64,000 bases of DNA from Clarkia xantiana subsp. parviflora. Its lineage: Eukaryota; Streptophyta; Magnoliopsida; Myrtales; Onagraceae. Positions 31,527-42,293 of the stretch are shown piece by piece; positions within the stretch are counted from its first letter, which is position 1, and each line of letters begins with the position of its first letter. A program made the translations under genes and the position numbers. The stretch spans positions 29,414,761-29,478,760 of the forward strand of contig JAPTYO010000008.1 of NCBI GenBank assembly GCA_036873135.1, read 5' to 3'. The notes under the pieces were generated by a model. The model was not told the origin of the DNA, made no database searches, and saw only the letters and a program-made list of their open reading frames with translations.

Positions 31527-34449
31527 TCAAAACAGAGAGGCATCTACTTTAGAGGTTTTTATAACTTCTCTGGTTGTCGTATCGACGTGTTGTAGCAGTG
31601 TCGCGCCAATGGCTTGATCTCCTCGGACCTCACCAATTCCCTTAGGCGTTGAGAATTTCATTACTTGATGAGCAGTCGACGGGACGATCCGATAGGTATT
31701 GAGAGTAGTTCTTCCGATGATAGCATTGTATGCTGAGGCGGCGTCGACGACTACAAAAAGTATATCGATTTGTAGAATTTTCCCATCTTCTCCCAAACTG
31801 GTGGTTAGTCGAATAGCTCTCATGGGATAGATGGTTTCTCCTGCTAAGCCTATCAAAAGGAAGTCGACTTTCTTCAAATCTATTCTCGTTAGACCCAATT
31901 GTAAGAATGCTTGGTAGAAGATAATGTCAGTTGAACTTCCGCTATCGATAAGGACTCTTTTAACCTTATATGTGGATATAAGGAGAGTAACAACCAGGGC
32001 GTCTTGATGAGGTTGATCCATTTTTAGAAGATCACTAGCAGTGAAGCTAATAGTTTCGAGCTCGGGTTCTCGAGGTCTTTTATCCATCACAGCCGATGTA
32101 GATATTTTTGCAGCGTATACTTCTCGAGCTAAATTCGTTCCTCCTCCTGACGCAAATCCTCCCGCGATGACGTTCACTGTCCCTCTCTGGATTGGGGCGG
32201 GATGGTAATGAGGAGGCAATCGGGAGTTCCCATTTGGGCTACGATTTCGTTTCTTGGAGGTGTTGGCAGATTTCTCCACAAATTTTAACAGTTTACCTCT
32301 TTGAATGAGAGTCTCGATGTCCTGCTTCAAGATGGTGCTTCAATAGGCATTTATCTTATAACCCATCATGTTCTTCCTTGCTGGAGGTGGGTTTTTTAAA
32401 CGGAGTTTCTCCATCTCTTGAAGTACTACCGCCACGTTGTGTGTGAGAGGGGTGTATCTTGATGGATAAGAGTTGATGTCTTTTTTCTGATTTTGAAAGT
32501 TTTTGGGTAGAAAGCCTTCATCCCTCTTCGGGGGTCGAGAAGCGGAACCTTCCTCGACTTTAGCAGGAATAACCTGCTTCTTGGCCTCCATGGGCGATTT
32601 CTCGTGTGACCTTTCCAGGTAGGCATGGCAATGGGGCGGGTCGAGGTGGGTATTTCCAGCCACGGACTCGCCCCGTGTAGTTCACGGGGCAGGTCAGCTG
32701 GGCTGAAAATGCCCCACAGGTCGACCCGCGGGGCCCCGACCCTACCCGACCCAATAATGCCCCCGTGTAGATCACGGGGCGGCACAGCCACTGATTGCAG
32801 CCAAGATCCCGCACCAACAAATTTTGAAGCACAAACTCCTGCGCTAGAGATCTGGAGTCGGGCCGACTGGAGCTGCTGGAGCCGACTGCCGCTTTGTCAG
32901 ACTGGAGCTGCTGGAACCGAGTGCCGAGTGGAGCTGTTGGAGCCGACTGCCACTTGGTCGGACTGGAGCTACTGGAACCGAGTGTCGACTGGAGCTGTTG
33001 GAGCCGACTACCGCTGGTCGGACTGGAGCTGCTGGAACCGAGTGCCGACTGCCGCCTGGTCGCCTGGAGCCGACTGCCGCCTGGAGCCGACTGCCGCCTG
33101 GAGCCGACTGCAGCTTAGTCGGAGAAAAGTGCCGCTGGAGTTGAAGAGCTTTCAAGAAGAGAGAAGATGCCGCTCCCCCTCCTACTGCTTCTCTGTTTTT
33201 AATCTAACCCTAAATCTTAGTTTTGGCTTATTTATAAGTAAGTCCTTATTATTTTTTATACTACTATATTGACCATATTTATTAATATATGTTACATAAT
33301 TGATAATACTACTAAATAGCATATTAGGTATTCCGGGGCGGGTCTACGGGGCCCCGTGACCCTAAACCCGGACCCGCCTCGCCCCAAGACTGACCCGCCC
33401 TGAACCTGCCGAACTCTGCGGGTCAGTGGGGCCCCGAGACCCGTTGTCATCCCTATTTCCAGGTCGGTGTACTTCTTGACTATGATGGCGAGGGCATCAA
33501 TCTTTCGCACGGGCTTCATCACCATGCTATCCTTCAAAGCCTAGCTATGAATTCTGAGGCCTCTCCAGAAGGTCCTGATCAGCTCGCTATCAGTGGCGTC
33601 CTCATTCAGCTGCTGGAGTATCTTGTGGTATCTAGTATAATAATTGGCTAAGGTCTCATCAAGACCTTGCTCAATTTTATCTAGAAAGTCCATGTTCTTG
33701 AGGCGTTGTCTCTGGCCTATGTGGCCTTCTATGAACTTGGTCTTCAATTCTTCCCATGAGTCTATCGAGTTTTCAGGAAGACCATAGAACCAAGTGAAGG
33801 CTTCTTCTTTTAGAGTTGTTGGGAAGAGAGTTGTGTAATGATATGGTGTCGCCCCTCTCCCTAGGAGGAAGAGTTCTGGGCGTTGATATGGGGAACAGGA
33901 TCTCCCTCTCCTATATAGTCGTCGATGTTCCTCGCGAATACTTGCGGGGGAACTCGAGTGTTAAACATCCTTTTGGAGAAAGGGTGAGAGGTGTGATTAC
34001 GAACAATTAGCAGGTCGTTCGCCCCTCTCCTCTTCTTTTCCAACAGTTCTTCTACCTGTCCTTACTGAATAGGACAGGACCTTTGCTCGCCGTGACTTCG
34101 GGAGCATTAGGGATCTCTTTTTCCAAGAGATTCTCCTCCAAAATCTTCACACTGGAGGCTACTTCTTCCTTCTGAGAGACTTCTCAGGTCGGTTCCTTCT
34201 TGTCGCGAACAGCTCCCACCTGGGCTTGGTTTTCCAAAAGGCTATGAAAGCCACCATTACCTCCTGAGGGACAGACAGGGGGACTGTTCTCGCCTCTTCT
34301 GGATTTGGTAAGGACTTGGAGTGACTAGGATTCTCCTCACCACCAGTGCCAGTAGTTTGAGGCACGGATGGATCTTCTTTCGGTGTTGGTTTTGAAGTGG
34401 TGGGATTTGCAACCACGGAATTTGGCATTTTGTTCTTCTCAGGAGCCAT
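31527..34449 (-). pseudogene. Gypsy gag-protease, interrupted by a hAT insertion and stops
   Basis: On the minus strand the frame starts at ATG 34449 (MAPEKNKMPNS), 38 bp after the LTR. It passes a linker with premature stops to a capsid region: RMFNTRVPPQVF near 33965, then KTKFIEGHIGQRQRLKNM and LDETLANYYTRYHKILQQLN near 33740-33620, a retrotrans-gag pattern. A hAT element splits it at 32620-33455. Beyond it lie the Lys/Pro-rich tail (32619-32340) and the uninterrupted 32330-31527 frame, ending in a retropepsin-like domain with VLIDSGSSTDIIF near 31960 and the AYNAIIGRTTLN motif typical of Gypsy proteases. The missing polymerase and integrase, stops and insertion make it non-functional here. 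Confidence 0.9.
32620..33455. mobile_element. hAT-type non-autonomous DNA transposon, copy 1
   Basis: An 836-bp insertion bounded by an exact 8-bp target duplication TTTCCAGG (32612-32619 and 33456-33463). Terminal inverted repeats: TAGGCATGGCAATGGGGCGG on the left and, on the complement of the right end, TAGGGATGACAACGGGTCTC. The 8-bp duplication and TAGGGATGGCAA ends are hAT features. The interior is GC-rich at the ends, has repeated CTGGAGC(T/C)GACTGCCGC phrases (32870-33120), and encodes no transposase. The open frames across it are artefacts of those repeats. Confidence 0.93.
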
Positions 34450-34486
34450 GACTTTTTTTATCACCGTTCCCACAGACGGCGACAAA

Positions 34487-35270
34487 TGTTGGGATCAAAA
34501 TGACGTGGCCTTGAACTTCTAGTAGTGGACTTTGAGGTCTCGCGGGAGCTAACTCTTTTAGGTATCTTTCTCGACCTCTTGGGTACTTAGTTTCCTTTAG
34601 GAGCTTTGTGCTAGACGAGGACCTGAAAAGGGGTGGGGATGTCCCCTGATTCCACTCCGAAGCTTAAGTCAGTAATGGATTTAGAAAGAGTATTGTAAAG
34701 TATGAGAATCAAGATTGTAAAATACATATAATGTTCCCCTATTTATAGGGAGAGATTACCGACTTCAAATGGCGGCTACCCTCTTGGGAGGGTTTCTGTC
34801 CAGAGTCGGTTTAAGCAGGTGACAAGTAGGTCGCCACCTCATCTTTCCTTAGCTGGGAAGGTTTCCCTTTGGCGGTTGAAAGCAGGTCGCCACATGTCCC
34901 TTTACTTAAGAGGAGGGTTTCTTCATGGCGGCTAGAGTAGGTCGCCACCTGTCCCTTTCCTTAAGAGGAAGGTTTCCTCATGGCAGCTAGAGCAGGTTGC
35001 CACCTGTCCCTTTCCTTAAGAGGAAGGTTTCTTTAGTGGTGTTTTGGCTATCGACTCGACTCGTACCTTAATAGGAGAGCCTTGAGTGATTTAGTCACCT
35101 TCATTTGCTAGTCGTTCTTCAGATGTCGACTTCTTCATATATGATCGTCGACCATTTGTCTTTGCCTTGTCTTTCTGAATAGAAATGGTCGACGAATTTT
35201 CTTTAGTCTCGCCTTTAAACGTACTCGCCTTCAAATAAAACAATTCTATCCATTTAATCGTAACCCAACA
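34487..35270 (-). repeat. Right (5') LTR of the nested Gypsy element
   Basis: 784 bp, plus-strand start TGTTGGGATCAAAATG and end CGTAACCCAACA. The PBS lies immediately to its left and the target duplication CAAGT to its right. Confidence 0.92.
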
Positions 35271-36229
35271 CAAGTCTCCCATGGATACGGGCAATACCAC
35301 ATTCTAGTTACCAAGGGAACAGAAAATACCCCAACATAAAAGCAAAAGCTTCCCTCCCAACTCTAAGAGATACATCTGGCAAAGGTATTGCCCAAACCAT
35401 GGCTATGATTGAAGCAAACATGCATGAGAAAGAATAAGTCCTGCAAGGGACACCCATCGCGCCCAAGAAAGAAGACATATTCAATAAAACACAAGAGTAT
35501 GGAGCCCCAAGCATGAGAGGTACTCAACCAAGGAAATGAACAAGGAACTTCAAAGGCCAAACATGAAAGACGGTGCGACCACCAAGAAACTTTGGGGGCA
35601 CCAAATGAACAAGTTCTTGGCACTCCACTTAAATATAGAAGAGGAGATTAGAAGGAAAAGGCCACAAGAACACGCGATACCACTCCTAGAAGAAGTCGCA
35701 AAAGAGGGAAACAACCTCAACCCCCTGTACGGTTTGCCCTAAGTTGGAGACAACAAGCATCGCCCTCGAAAGGTGATCTCTTACACTCAGGAAAATCCCA
35801 GGTAACATGAAATATTGCTAAAAGAAAACCCAAGTAAAGGTAATATCTCTATGTGAAGCACCGATCCGAATAGAACAGACTGCTCGAATTAGAAAACCAG
35901 TTCAAATAGTCTAATCTAATCAAATAAAAATTCAATCTGAACGGAACAAACTAGTCGCGAATAGTTTGATCCGGTCACATTGACAATCCAAATAGGAAGG
36001 AACGAATTAATCGAACCTGGTATGAGGATCGAATAGTTCAGTCTAACCGCATTTGAAAATCTAGTACAGAGGGATGACATAGCAGGTGAAAGAACCCTAC
36101 AAGGAGACACAAGACTTCATAATATGTTTTAACTAACATATATTTTGAATCAATGTGAAGAATATGAGACAGGTTATATACAGATCCAGAAGACGTATCA
36201 AAGACGCACCCTACTTAGGAAACAACACC

Positions 36230-36830
36230 AAGTAGAGGTTGCATCCTATGCCTTCCAGGAGCCTATCCTGCGAACAGTTTAGACGCCCCCAAGTGTGTAT
36301 CTTGAGAGCAGTTCTATACTGCGACCACATTCTGTGCCCTCCAGGAGCCAATCCTACGAACAATTTCGACGCCCCAGAGAGCGTATCTTCAGAGCAGTTC
36401 TATACTGTGACCACATTTTGTTCCCTCCAGGAGCCAATCCTGCGAACAGTTTCGACGCCCCCGAGAGCGTATCTTGAGAGCAGTTCTATACTGCGACCAC
36501 ATTCCGTGCCCTCAAAGAGCCAATCCTGCGAACAATTTCGACGCCCCAAGAACATATCTTGAGAGCAGTTCTATACTATGACCACATTTCGTGCCCTCCA
36601 GGAGCCAATCCTGCAAATACTATCGACGCCCCCAAGAGCGTATCTTGTAAACACTTTCAACGCCCCCAAGAGAGTATCTTGCGAACACTTTCGACGCCCC
36701 CAATAACGTATCTTGCGAACACTTTCGACGCCCCCAAGAGCGTATCATGCGAACGCATTCGACGCCCTTAGGAATGTATCATAGGAAAATGTTTACAACG
36801 TCCCCAAGAACGCATCTTGAGAAAACCTCT
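36230..36830. repeat. Compound tandem array: 84-86-bp units followed by about 34-bp units
   Basis: Five units with GCCCTCCAGGAGCCAATCCTG spaced 84-86 bp (starts near 36251, 36337, 36423, 36509, 36593). The array then switches to five units of about 34 bp (GTATCTTGCGAACACTTTCGACGCCCCCAAG, near 36640, 36675, 36709, 36743, 36776). The 34-bp unit is a sub-segment of the longer one, so the array shows a period change by internal deletion. Confidence 0.9.
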
Positions 36831-38528
36831 TCATAATGCAAGTAAGCTTATATGAAACATGCAAGTAAGACTATGATTACAATGCAGGCATGACAAAAAT
36901 CAAGTGGCGTAAAGAAAAGACACTTTGACAAAAGAGAAGAAACAGGACAACAGGCAAACGAATCACAAGTCATACAAAATGACCTACGTAGAAGAATTGT
37001 CTTGCAAGTCGCCCAATGCGACCTCTGACAAGCTATGGAGAAGACACGCCATGCAAATCGCCTAATGGAACCTCTGACAAACTTTACCGTCTCGCATATC
37101 GCCCTCACGTGACCTCTGCTTGCATTATGTCCTGCATGTTGCCCTCGTGTGACCTCTGCTTGCATCTAACTTGAATATCGTCAAGCACGACTTTTGACAA
37201 GCATCGCCCTTGTGAATTGTAAAGCACAACTCATGAAGGAGACATCCCAAAAGCATAAAGGATACAACATCCAACAAGACGAGATATAGGGACAAAACCC
37301 AACAAGCATAGCCTAAACAAAAGGCAACTATAACAACAAAGGTGCGAAAGACTACTCAAAATATAAAAGCATAGTGTTAAACATTCATGACAAGTTCGCT
37401 AATAAGCATGGAGTGCAAAAGCACAACTTCATACATCGTGAAGATGCTATTATGACCACGAACCTCACAAAGCTACGTCTAACCTAAAGAGGAGATTCAA
37501 GATAAATGGAAAACTAATACCCTTCATATACTTATCAAAGGTCTGCACTTATATTTCAACCTTCCTGGATGAAATCGGGTAGGAGCTATCCTCATTATGA
37601 AGTCAACCTCTATATTCCACGAAATCAACCATAAATCGGAGAATCATGGCAAGCGCTTTCGGGGGCATATAAAGAAATGATCCCCACAACGACCACAACT
37701 CCTATACTCGTGGAGGCTAACTCGAGAGCAGTCCCACCAAACTTTCAAGCAAAAATTTACTATCTTAGTTTGAGCCATGGCAAAAGAAAGGAATCTCAAT
37801 AAAAGGTGATGTTTATACCTAACACCAAAAGTAAGAAATTCAATGCAATGGGTATGAAAGGAACATCTTCCGGTATAATAGCATCTTAATCTCATGCCCC
37901 ATGTCCTAGAAAGGAACGAATGATTCAAGATGAGAAACAAATAACAAGGCACCTCAACTCACTCAAAATCAGAAGAGTACTCTCCCACGACAAAAAAGAA
38001 GAGGCGGCCTGAGTAAGAAACGTGATCACATGCCCTTTTGCATGGATCGACGCTCAACTGCAACGTACACCCGACCAAAGGGTGATATCATTCAACCACG
38101 AATATGAGAAACACAATAAGGTATAAACAACCTAACTCGGACTTAGACAACATCAACAAAAAACTTTTTACAAAGAGCCGGAACAACGAAACATCGAACT
38201 CAAGACCTCGGCGAAATTAGGCACGCGCCTTATCAATGAAGCTAGGGCTCGCAATACTACTCACCCATTTGGGAAGACATTTTCAAGAATGCTACTAGTT
38301 TGGCCGAAAATCTCCCCCACGGAACAGTTAAGATAAAAACCGAAGTCGGCAGGAGTTAACCTCAGGACTTGCAACATGTTGAACAAACGCTTTTCAAACT
38401 AAGCCACCACAAAGGGTGCCTTCTTTCCTGATTGGAAGAAATCATACTCCTCTCTCCAATCAAGAAGTGTACATGCACTCATGATTCATCCCCTTACGTA
38501 AGTCAAATGGGAGGCATACGCAAGGCAT

Positions 38529-38775
38529 GCCAACTACAGGCGCAACGTTGTGCACACGCGCATCGACACATCAACGTGAGGTTTAGCGCCTCACTTTCAT
38601 AAGTTAAGTATGACTGCTACAGGCGCAGCGCAGTGCGCGCGCGTGTCAACATATCAACATGAAGAGTAACAGTCCACCTCAAGAAACTAAGTATAACCAC
38701 TACAGGCGCAGCACAACACACGTGCGCATCGACGTACCAACATGAAGTACAACACCTCACGTCCAGAGTTCAAGT
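38529..38775. repeat. Three-copy tandem repeat of about 84 bp (TACAGGCGCAGCGCA)
   Basis: Starts near 38534, 38619 and 38702, each with CTACAGGCGCA, a GTGCGCGCG-like stretch and CATCAACATGAAG. Within the interior of the 17.6-kb element. Confidence 0.75.
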
Positions 38776-39419
38776 GTGCCCGACACAAGGAAAACCCTGC
38801 ATGAATAAGTTATAAGTGTAGCCAACACCAATGGCAACTCTCTACACTCGAAACAACGAACATGCTCAACATGGAGGACAACTATATACACATACAACTC
38901 CATATATGCAGGAAACACAATACGATCGACGCAAAGGTCGACCCCTACTAATGGAAGTACAAGATACGCCTATCGCGGGGAAAAACCTCAACATCAAGCT
39001 ATGGAAGCAAAACCGCCACCCAGGAGATCCTACAATCAAAGTGCGAGGCACGCCAACAAAGAAACAACCCCCAAAACGCTACAAGGAAAGCAACCCTTTA
39101 GCTTCCGCAAAAGGAACAACACTCCCACACATCTGAAGGGAGGGATAACCCCCAAAATATGTCGATAAACCCCTTTCGCACAGAGGGTAAGAAGAAAGCT
39201 TGTAAGCATTTTTCACCCCCATTTCTATATAGAATGAATCACAGGACAAGGTTCGAGAGCCGTGCACGCGCTTCAACAAACGAAGGAAAATGTCACACCT
39301 ATCAAAAACTAAGGTTAAAATACAATGCTCACGCTGCAATAAGGAAGGCAAAAAGTTGTGCCCTGTCAAGTAACAAAGTTCACCCTCTTGGATAAAAAGG
39401 GGGGAGGTGGTCTATACTC

Positions 39420-39870
39420 TAACCCTTACACTTATGTTCATATTTATGATTTACATCTAATAGTGCACTAATGCCCTCACTCACACTTATGCTCACAACA
39501 CATTTGTGCACACATCCCTGCTTACGCCTACGCCCACGTGCATGCTAACACACACATTCCCACACTCTCATGTGTTCAACACTTAGACGTTCATGTGTAT
39601 GATTTCCATGTGTCCATGCATGCATATTCATGTCCACATCCATATACACATTCAATACACCTACACACATGTATATGATTGCATTACGTTGGTAATCCCG
39701 ACGCTCGCACACGTGCACTCGACATTCGCATATTCATGTCTACGATTGTACCACGTTTACACTCACTTCTGTACTTGTGTTTTTACTTGCACATATGCTA
39801 GTACACACATTCATGTTCATGATATATCCATGTTTACACCCATGCTCATGCTAATGTCTATGTTTTCCTA
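39420..39870. repeat. Cryptic simple sequence rich in CAT/CACA/TGT
   Basis: A low-complexity stretch of irregular CACAC, TTCATGT and TTCACATTCAT phrases without a fixed period. It lies shortly before the 3' LTR of the 17.6-kb element, the position where plant LTR elements often carry variable repeats. Confidence 0.65.
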
Positions 39871-40023
39871 TTCCTTGAGAAATAGAGGGAGGGACACCGC
39901 GTCGCACGCGCAAACATATGGTACACTTGTCAAGAGGTAAACAATGCATTCAAATTGAGCGTCTCATCCCATCGTAAAATTGAATCAATCAAGGGTTAGA
40001 CCATTGTTTGACTCGAAGGAAAG

Positions 40024-40758
40024 TGATGGATATACACCCAATTTGAACCCATTTTAGTTCGGATTTAATTGCCACGATAAACCCACACACGATTGCAAAT
40101 CGAAATATTGACCCCACACACCACCCGCAACAAAGAACGGCTCAGACGGGAAAAAAACACCCGTCCGGACCGTAACTGGTCCGATCTCTGCCAGCTGAGA
40201 TCGGACCAGCTAGTCCTATCCTAGCATACTAGGATAGGACTAGTCCGACCCCGGCACTTCCTCCAGTCGGATTAACACGTCCGACCAAGGGGTGTACGCG
40301 ACGTCTGATTGACTGTCATCCGGGTCACGCCTCGGGAAGGTCCGTCAACACCTCACACACACGACCCTTACACAACACTACGAACTCTTCCATGTTTACA
40401 AGGGCTTAAACCCTTAATTATCTATTTATAAAACACGCTTAGGGATTAATGACGTCATTAGCCGCCTTAATCCCTCTTGAGGCCTATATATAGGGCTCAA
40501 GACCTCTTATTTGACACATTATGAACTTTTGCACCTTTGAGCTCTGCCTCCTCTCTATTTTATCTCTCTGGAAGCACTGTACTCATTTAAGCGTCAGAGA
40601 GGGTTCGCCGTATCCTCCTCCGGCTTACCCCTCGTGCAGGTTTGCGAAGGAACGGGTTACGAGAAGAGCGAAGGAAAACAGACTGAAGGAAGAAAATTAC
40701 ACCCGTGGGATCGACATTCGGGTTGACATTCAAACACCCCGATATCGACGTCCCAACA
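40024..40758 (+). repeat. 3' LTR of the 17.6-kb element
   Basis: 735 bp with the same TGATGGATATAC start and CGTCCCAACA end as the 5' copy and many scattered differences and indels, so it is considerably older than the Copia element at 537-6132. It is followed by TGTGG, matching TGTGC before the 5' LTR in four of five bases. Confidence 0.9.
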
Positions 40759-41731
40759 TGTGGCTAGTCACCTGACAACAACAGGCGCACATACCTCTTA
40801 GGTGGCCAAGGCCCGGACGACCATTGGCCCATTACAAACAACGACCTTCGGTCTACAAAGTAATCAGACTAGGCATAAGCCTTACAAGCCCAACGCCCCA
40901 AGTATATACCCTACACGGGCGTGGACTTTTACTCTACCACTTTACAGGGCGTCATCTGGGAACACTCAACGCCCACACTTGGCCTTATATGAGTTCACTA
41001 GAAAGTCCCCTTGAAACTAGAGACATGGTGTTTGATCTTCCGGGATCGTTGTCTGGATTTGCGCAACTGATCACCTAGTCTGACGACGTACAGACTAGGG
41101 CAGGGAAGTAGGAAGTGACAAAAGTCTATCACTTAGACTACCACCTCTACTCTCCTTAGGTCACTATTGATAGAATCTCATCATGATATATAGTCGTCAT
41201 CAAACCCGTATTTTAGGGACCGGCGCCGCCTGGGACCCCTATATATACTACTCTGCTACCATATCACAACATAACTTAGCCTAGAACTTGACCCACGGGG
41301 TATAACTCGACCCCCAAGCCTCAAGCCTAACAATGGCCGGAGCATATTCATATTCGTACACATTTACATACACATAATGTCCATGCTGTCTACTCTCTCT
41401 ACATGCTTACATGCATACTAGTGATCCCTCTTTTTACATAACCGGTAACTAATTTGACCGTTGGAGAGGGATCGCCGGGGTCCGCCTTAGCACTGTTTCT
41501 TCTTGTAGGTGTGAGCACGGTGAACGGAGACCTCACGGGATCTTGAGTACCAACCCCGACAAACAATGATCCAACAACTATATAGATAGGGTTTTTGCTC
41601 CCTAAATCTATGTAAACCATATATAAAAGGTCATTGTACATGTGAATGAAATATCAAATGATTGCTCTCTCTATTTTCACAATATTATTATTATTATTAA
41701 AATCTAAAAAGCTAAAACAAAAATGAAAACA
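40759..41731 (+). other. Retroelement debris including a divergent LTR-like end
   Basis: No gene is seen. Around 41235-41250 a CCTATATATACTAC TATA-type motif is followed about 330 bp later by GAGAGGGATCGCCGGGGTCC and a terminus CCGACAAACA near 41575, resembling the R-U5 part of the neighbouring Gypsy LTRs. I infer a diverged partial or solo LTR but cannot fix its start. Confidence 0.4.
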
Positions 41732-42262
41732 TCTTTATACCAATATAAAATGTGAGAGTTGTCCTCACCCCAAAAGGTACCTTTTGAATATTTTTTTTTA
41801 AATTTATTATTATTATTATTATTGTATATATATATATATATATGTTATATTTAGTTCCTATATTTTTTTTATTATATTATATTATATATATATATATATA
41901 CGTGTTATATTTAGTTCCCCTATTTTTATAAAATGGCGATTTAGTCTTTTTATCTTTGAGACCCATCTATTTATCTTTACTATTTATATTACTAAAAAAA
42001 TCATTTAATTACATTTTGTTATTTTTAGTTTTAGGTCGCTTAATAAGTAGGTCACCGTAGTTATTATTAATTTCTCCATCAAATATATATCAATTAGAGT
42101 CAACCATGCATTTAATAGGTGCAAATGTCAGGTAGATGCATTTTTTTCATTCACTATATCACTGATTCGAGGATATTCCGTTTGTTAACATTTTTGTAGC
42201 TCAATATAAAATGTGAGAGTTGTCCTCACCCCAAAAGGTACCTTTTGAATATTTTTTTTTAA

Positions 42263-42293
<31 letters not shown>

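Larger units (their letters stand above)
26729..35270 (-). mobile_element. Nested non-autonomous Gypsy (Tat/Ogre-like) element with gag-protease and an antisense ORF
   Basis: Flanked by a perfect 5-bp target duplication CAAGT (26724-26728 and 35271-35275). LTR copies lie at 26729-27508 and 34487-35270. Orientation is minus: the PBS (minus strand TTTGTCGCCGTCTGTGGG, 34469-34486) adjoins the right LTR, and a G-rich polypurine tract (minus strand CGGGGGCAAT) adjoins the left LTR end at 27935. In minus order the interior has gag, protease, then an 81-bp tandem array, then an open reading frame on the opposite strand. Reverse transcriptase, RNase H and integrase are absent. Antisense extra frames and satellite-like arrays near the 3' end are known traits of the Tat lineage. 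Confidence 0.88.
35276..40023 (+). other. Right half of the interior of the 17.6-kb element
   Basis: No protein family is recognisable on either strand. The stretch holds three tandem or low-complexity regions annotated separately (36230-36830, 38529-38775, 39420-39870). It ends in GACTCGAAGGAAAG, a short purine-rich tract directly before the 3' LTR. Confidence 0.5.
23108..40758 (+). mobile_element. 17.6-kb Gypsy-type LTR element without recognisable coding capacity, split by a nested element
   Basis: Related LTRs at 23108-23904 and 40024-40758 both start TGATGGATATAC and end ATATCGACGTCCCAACA. A PBS TTTGGCGCCGTCTGCATG follows the left LTR. Flanking bases TGTGC (23103-23107) and TGTGG (40759-40763) are a probable 5-bp target duplication with one change. 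After removing the nested element (26729-35270) the interior is about 7.6 kb. It contains no gag, protease, RT or integrase motif that I can find on either strand. I infer a non-autonomous (LARD-type) element relying on an autonomous Gypsy relative, such as the one whose LTR lies at 19195-19915. Confidence 0.8.

Noticed and set aside
32625..33272. Open frames with repeated Glu-Leu-Leu-Glu or Trp-Ser-type peptides
   Set aside because: They lie entirely inside the non-autonomous hAT element and arise from its internal CTGGAGC(T/C)GACTG repeats.
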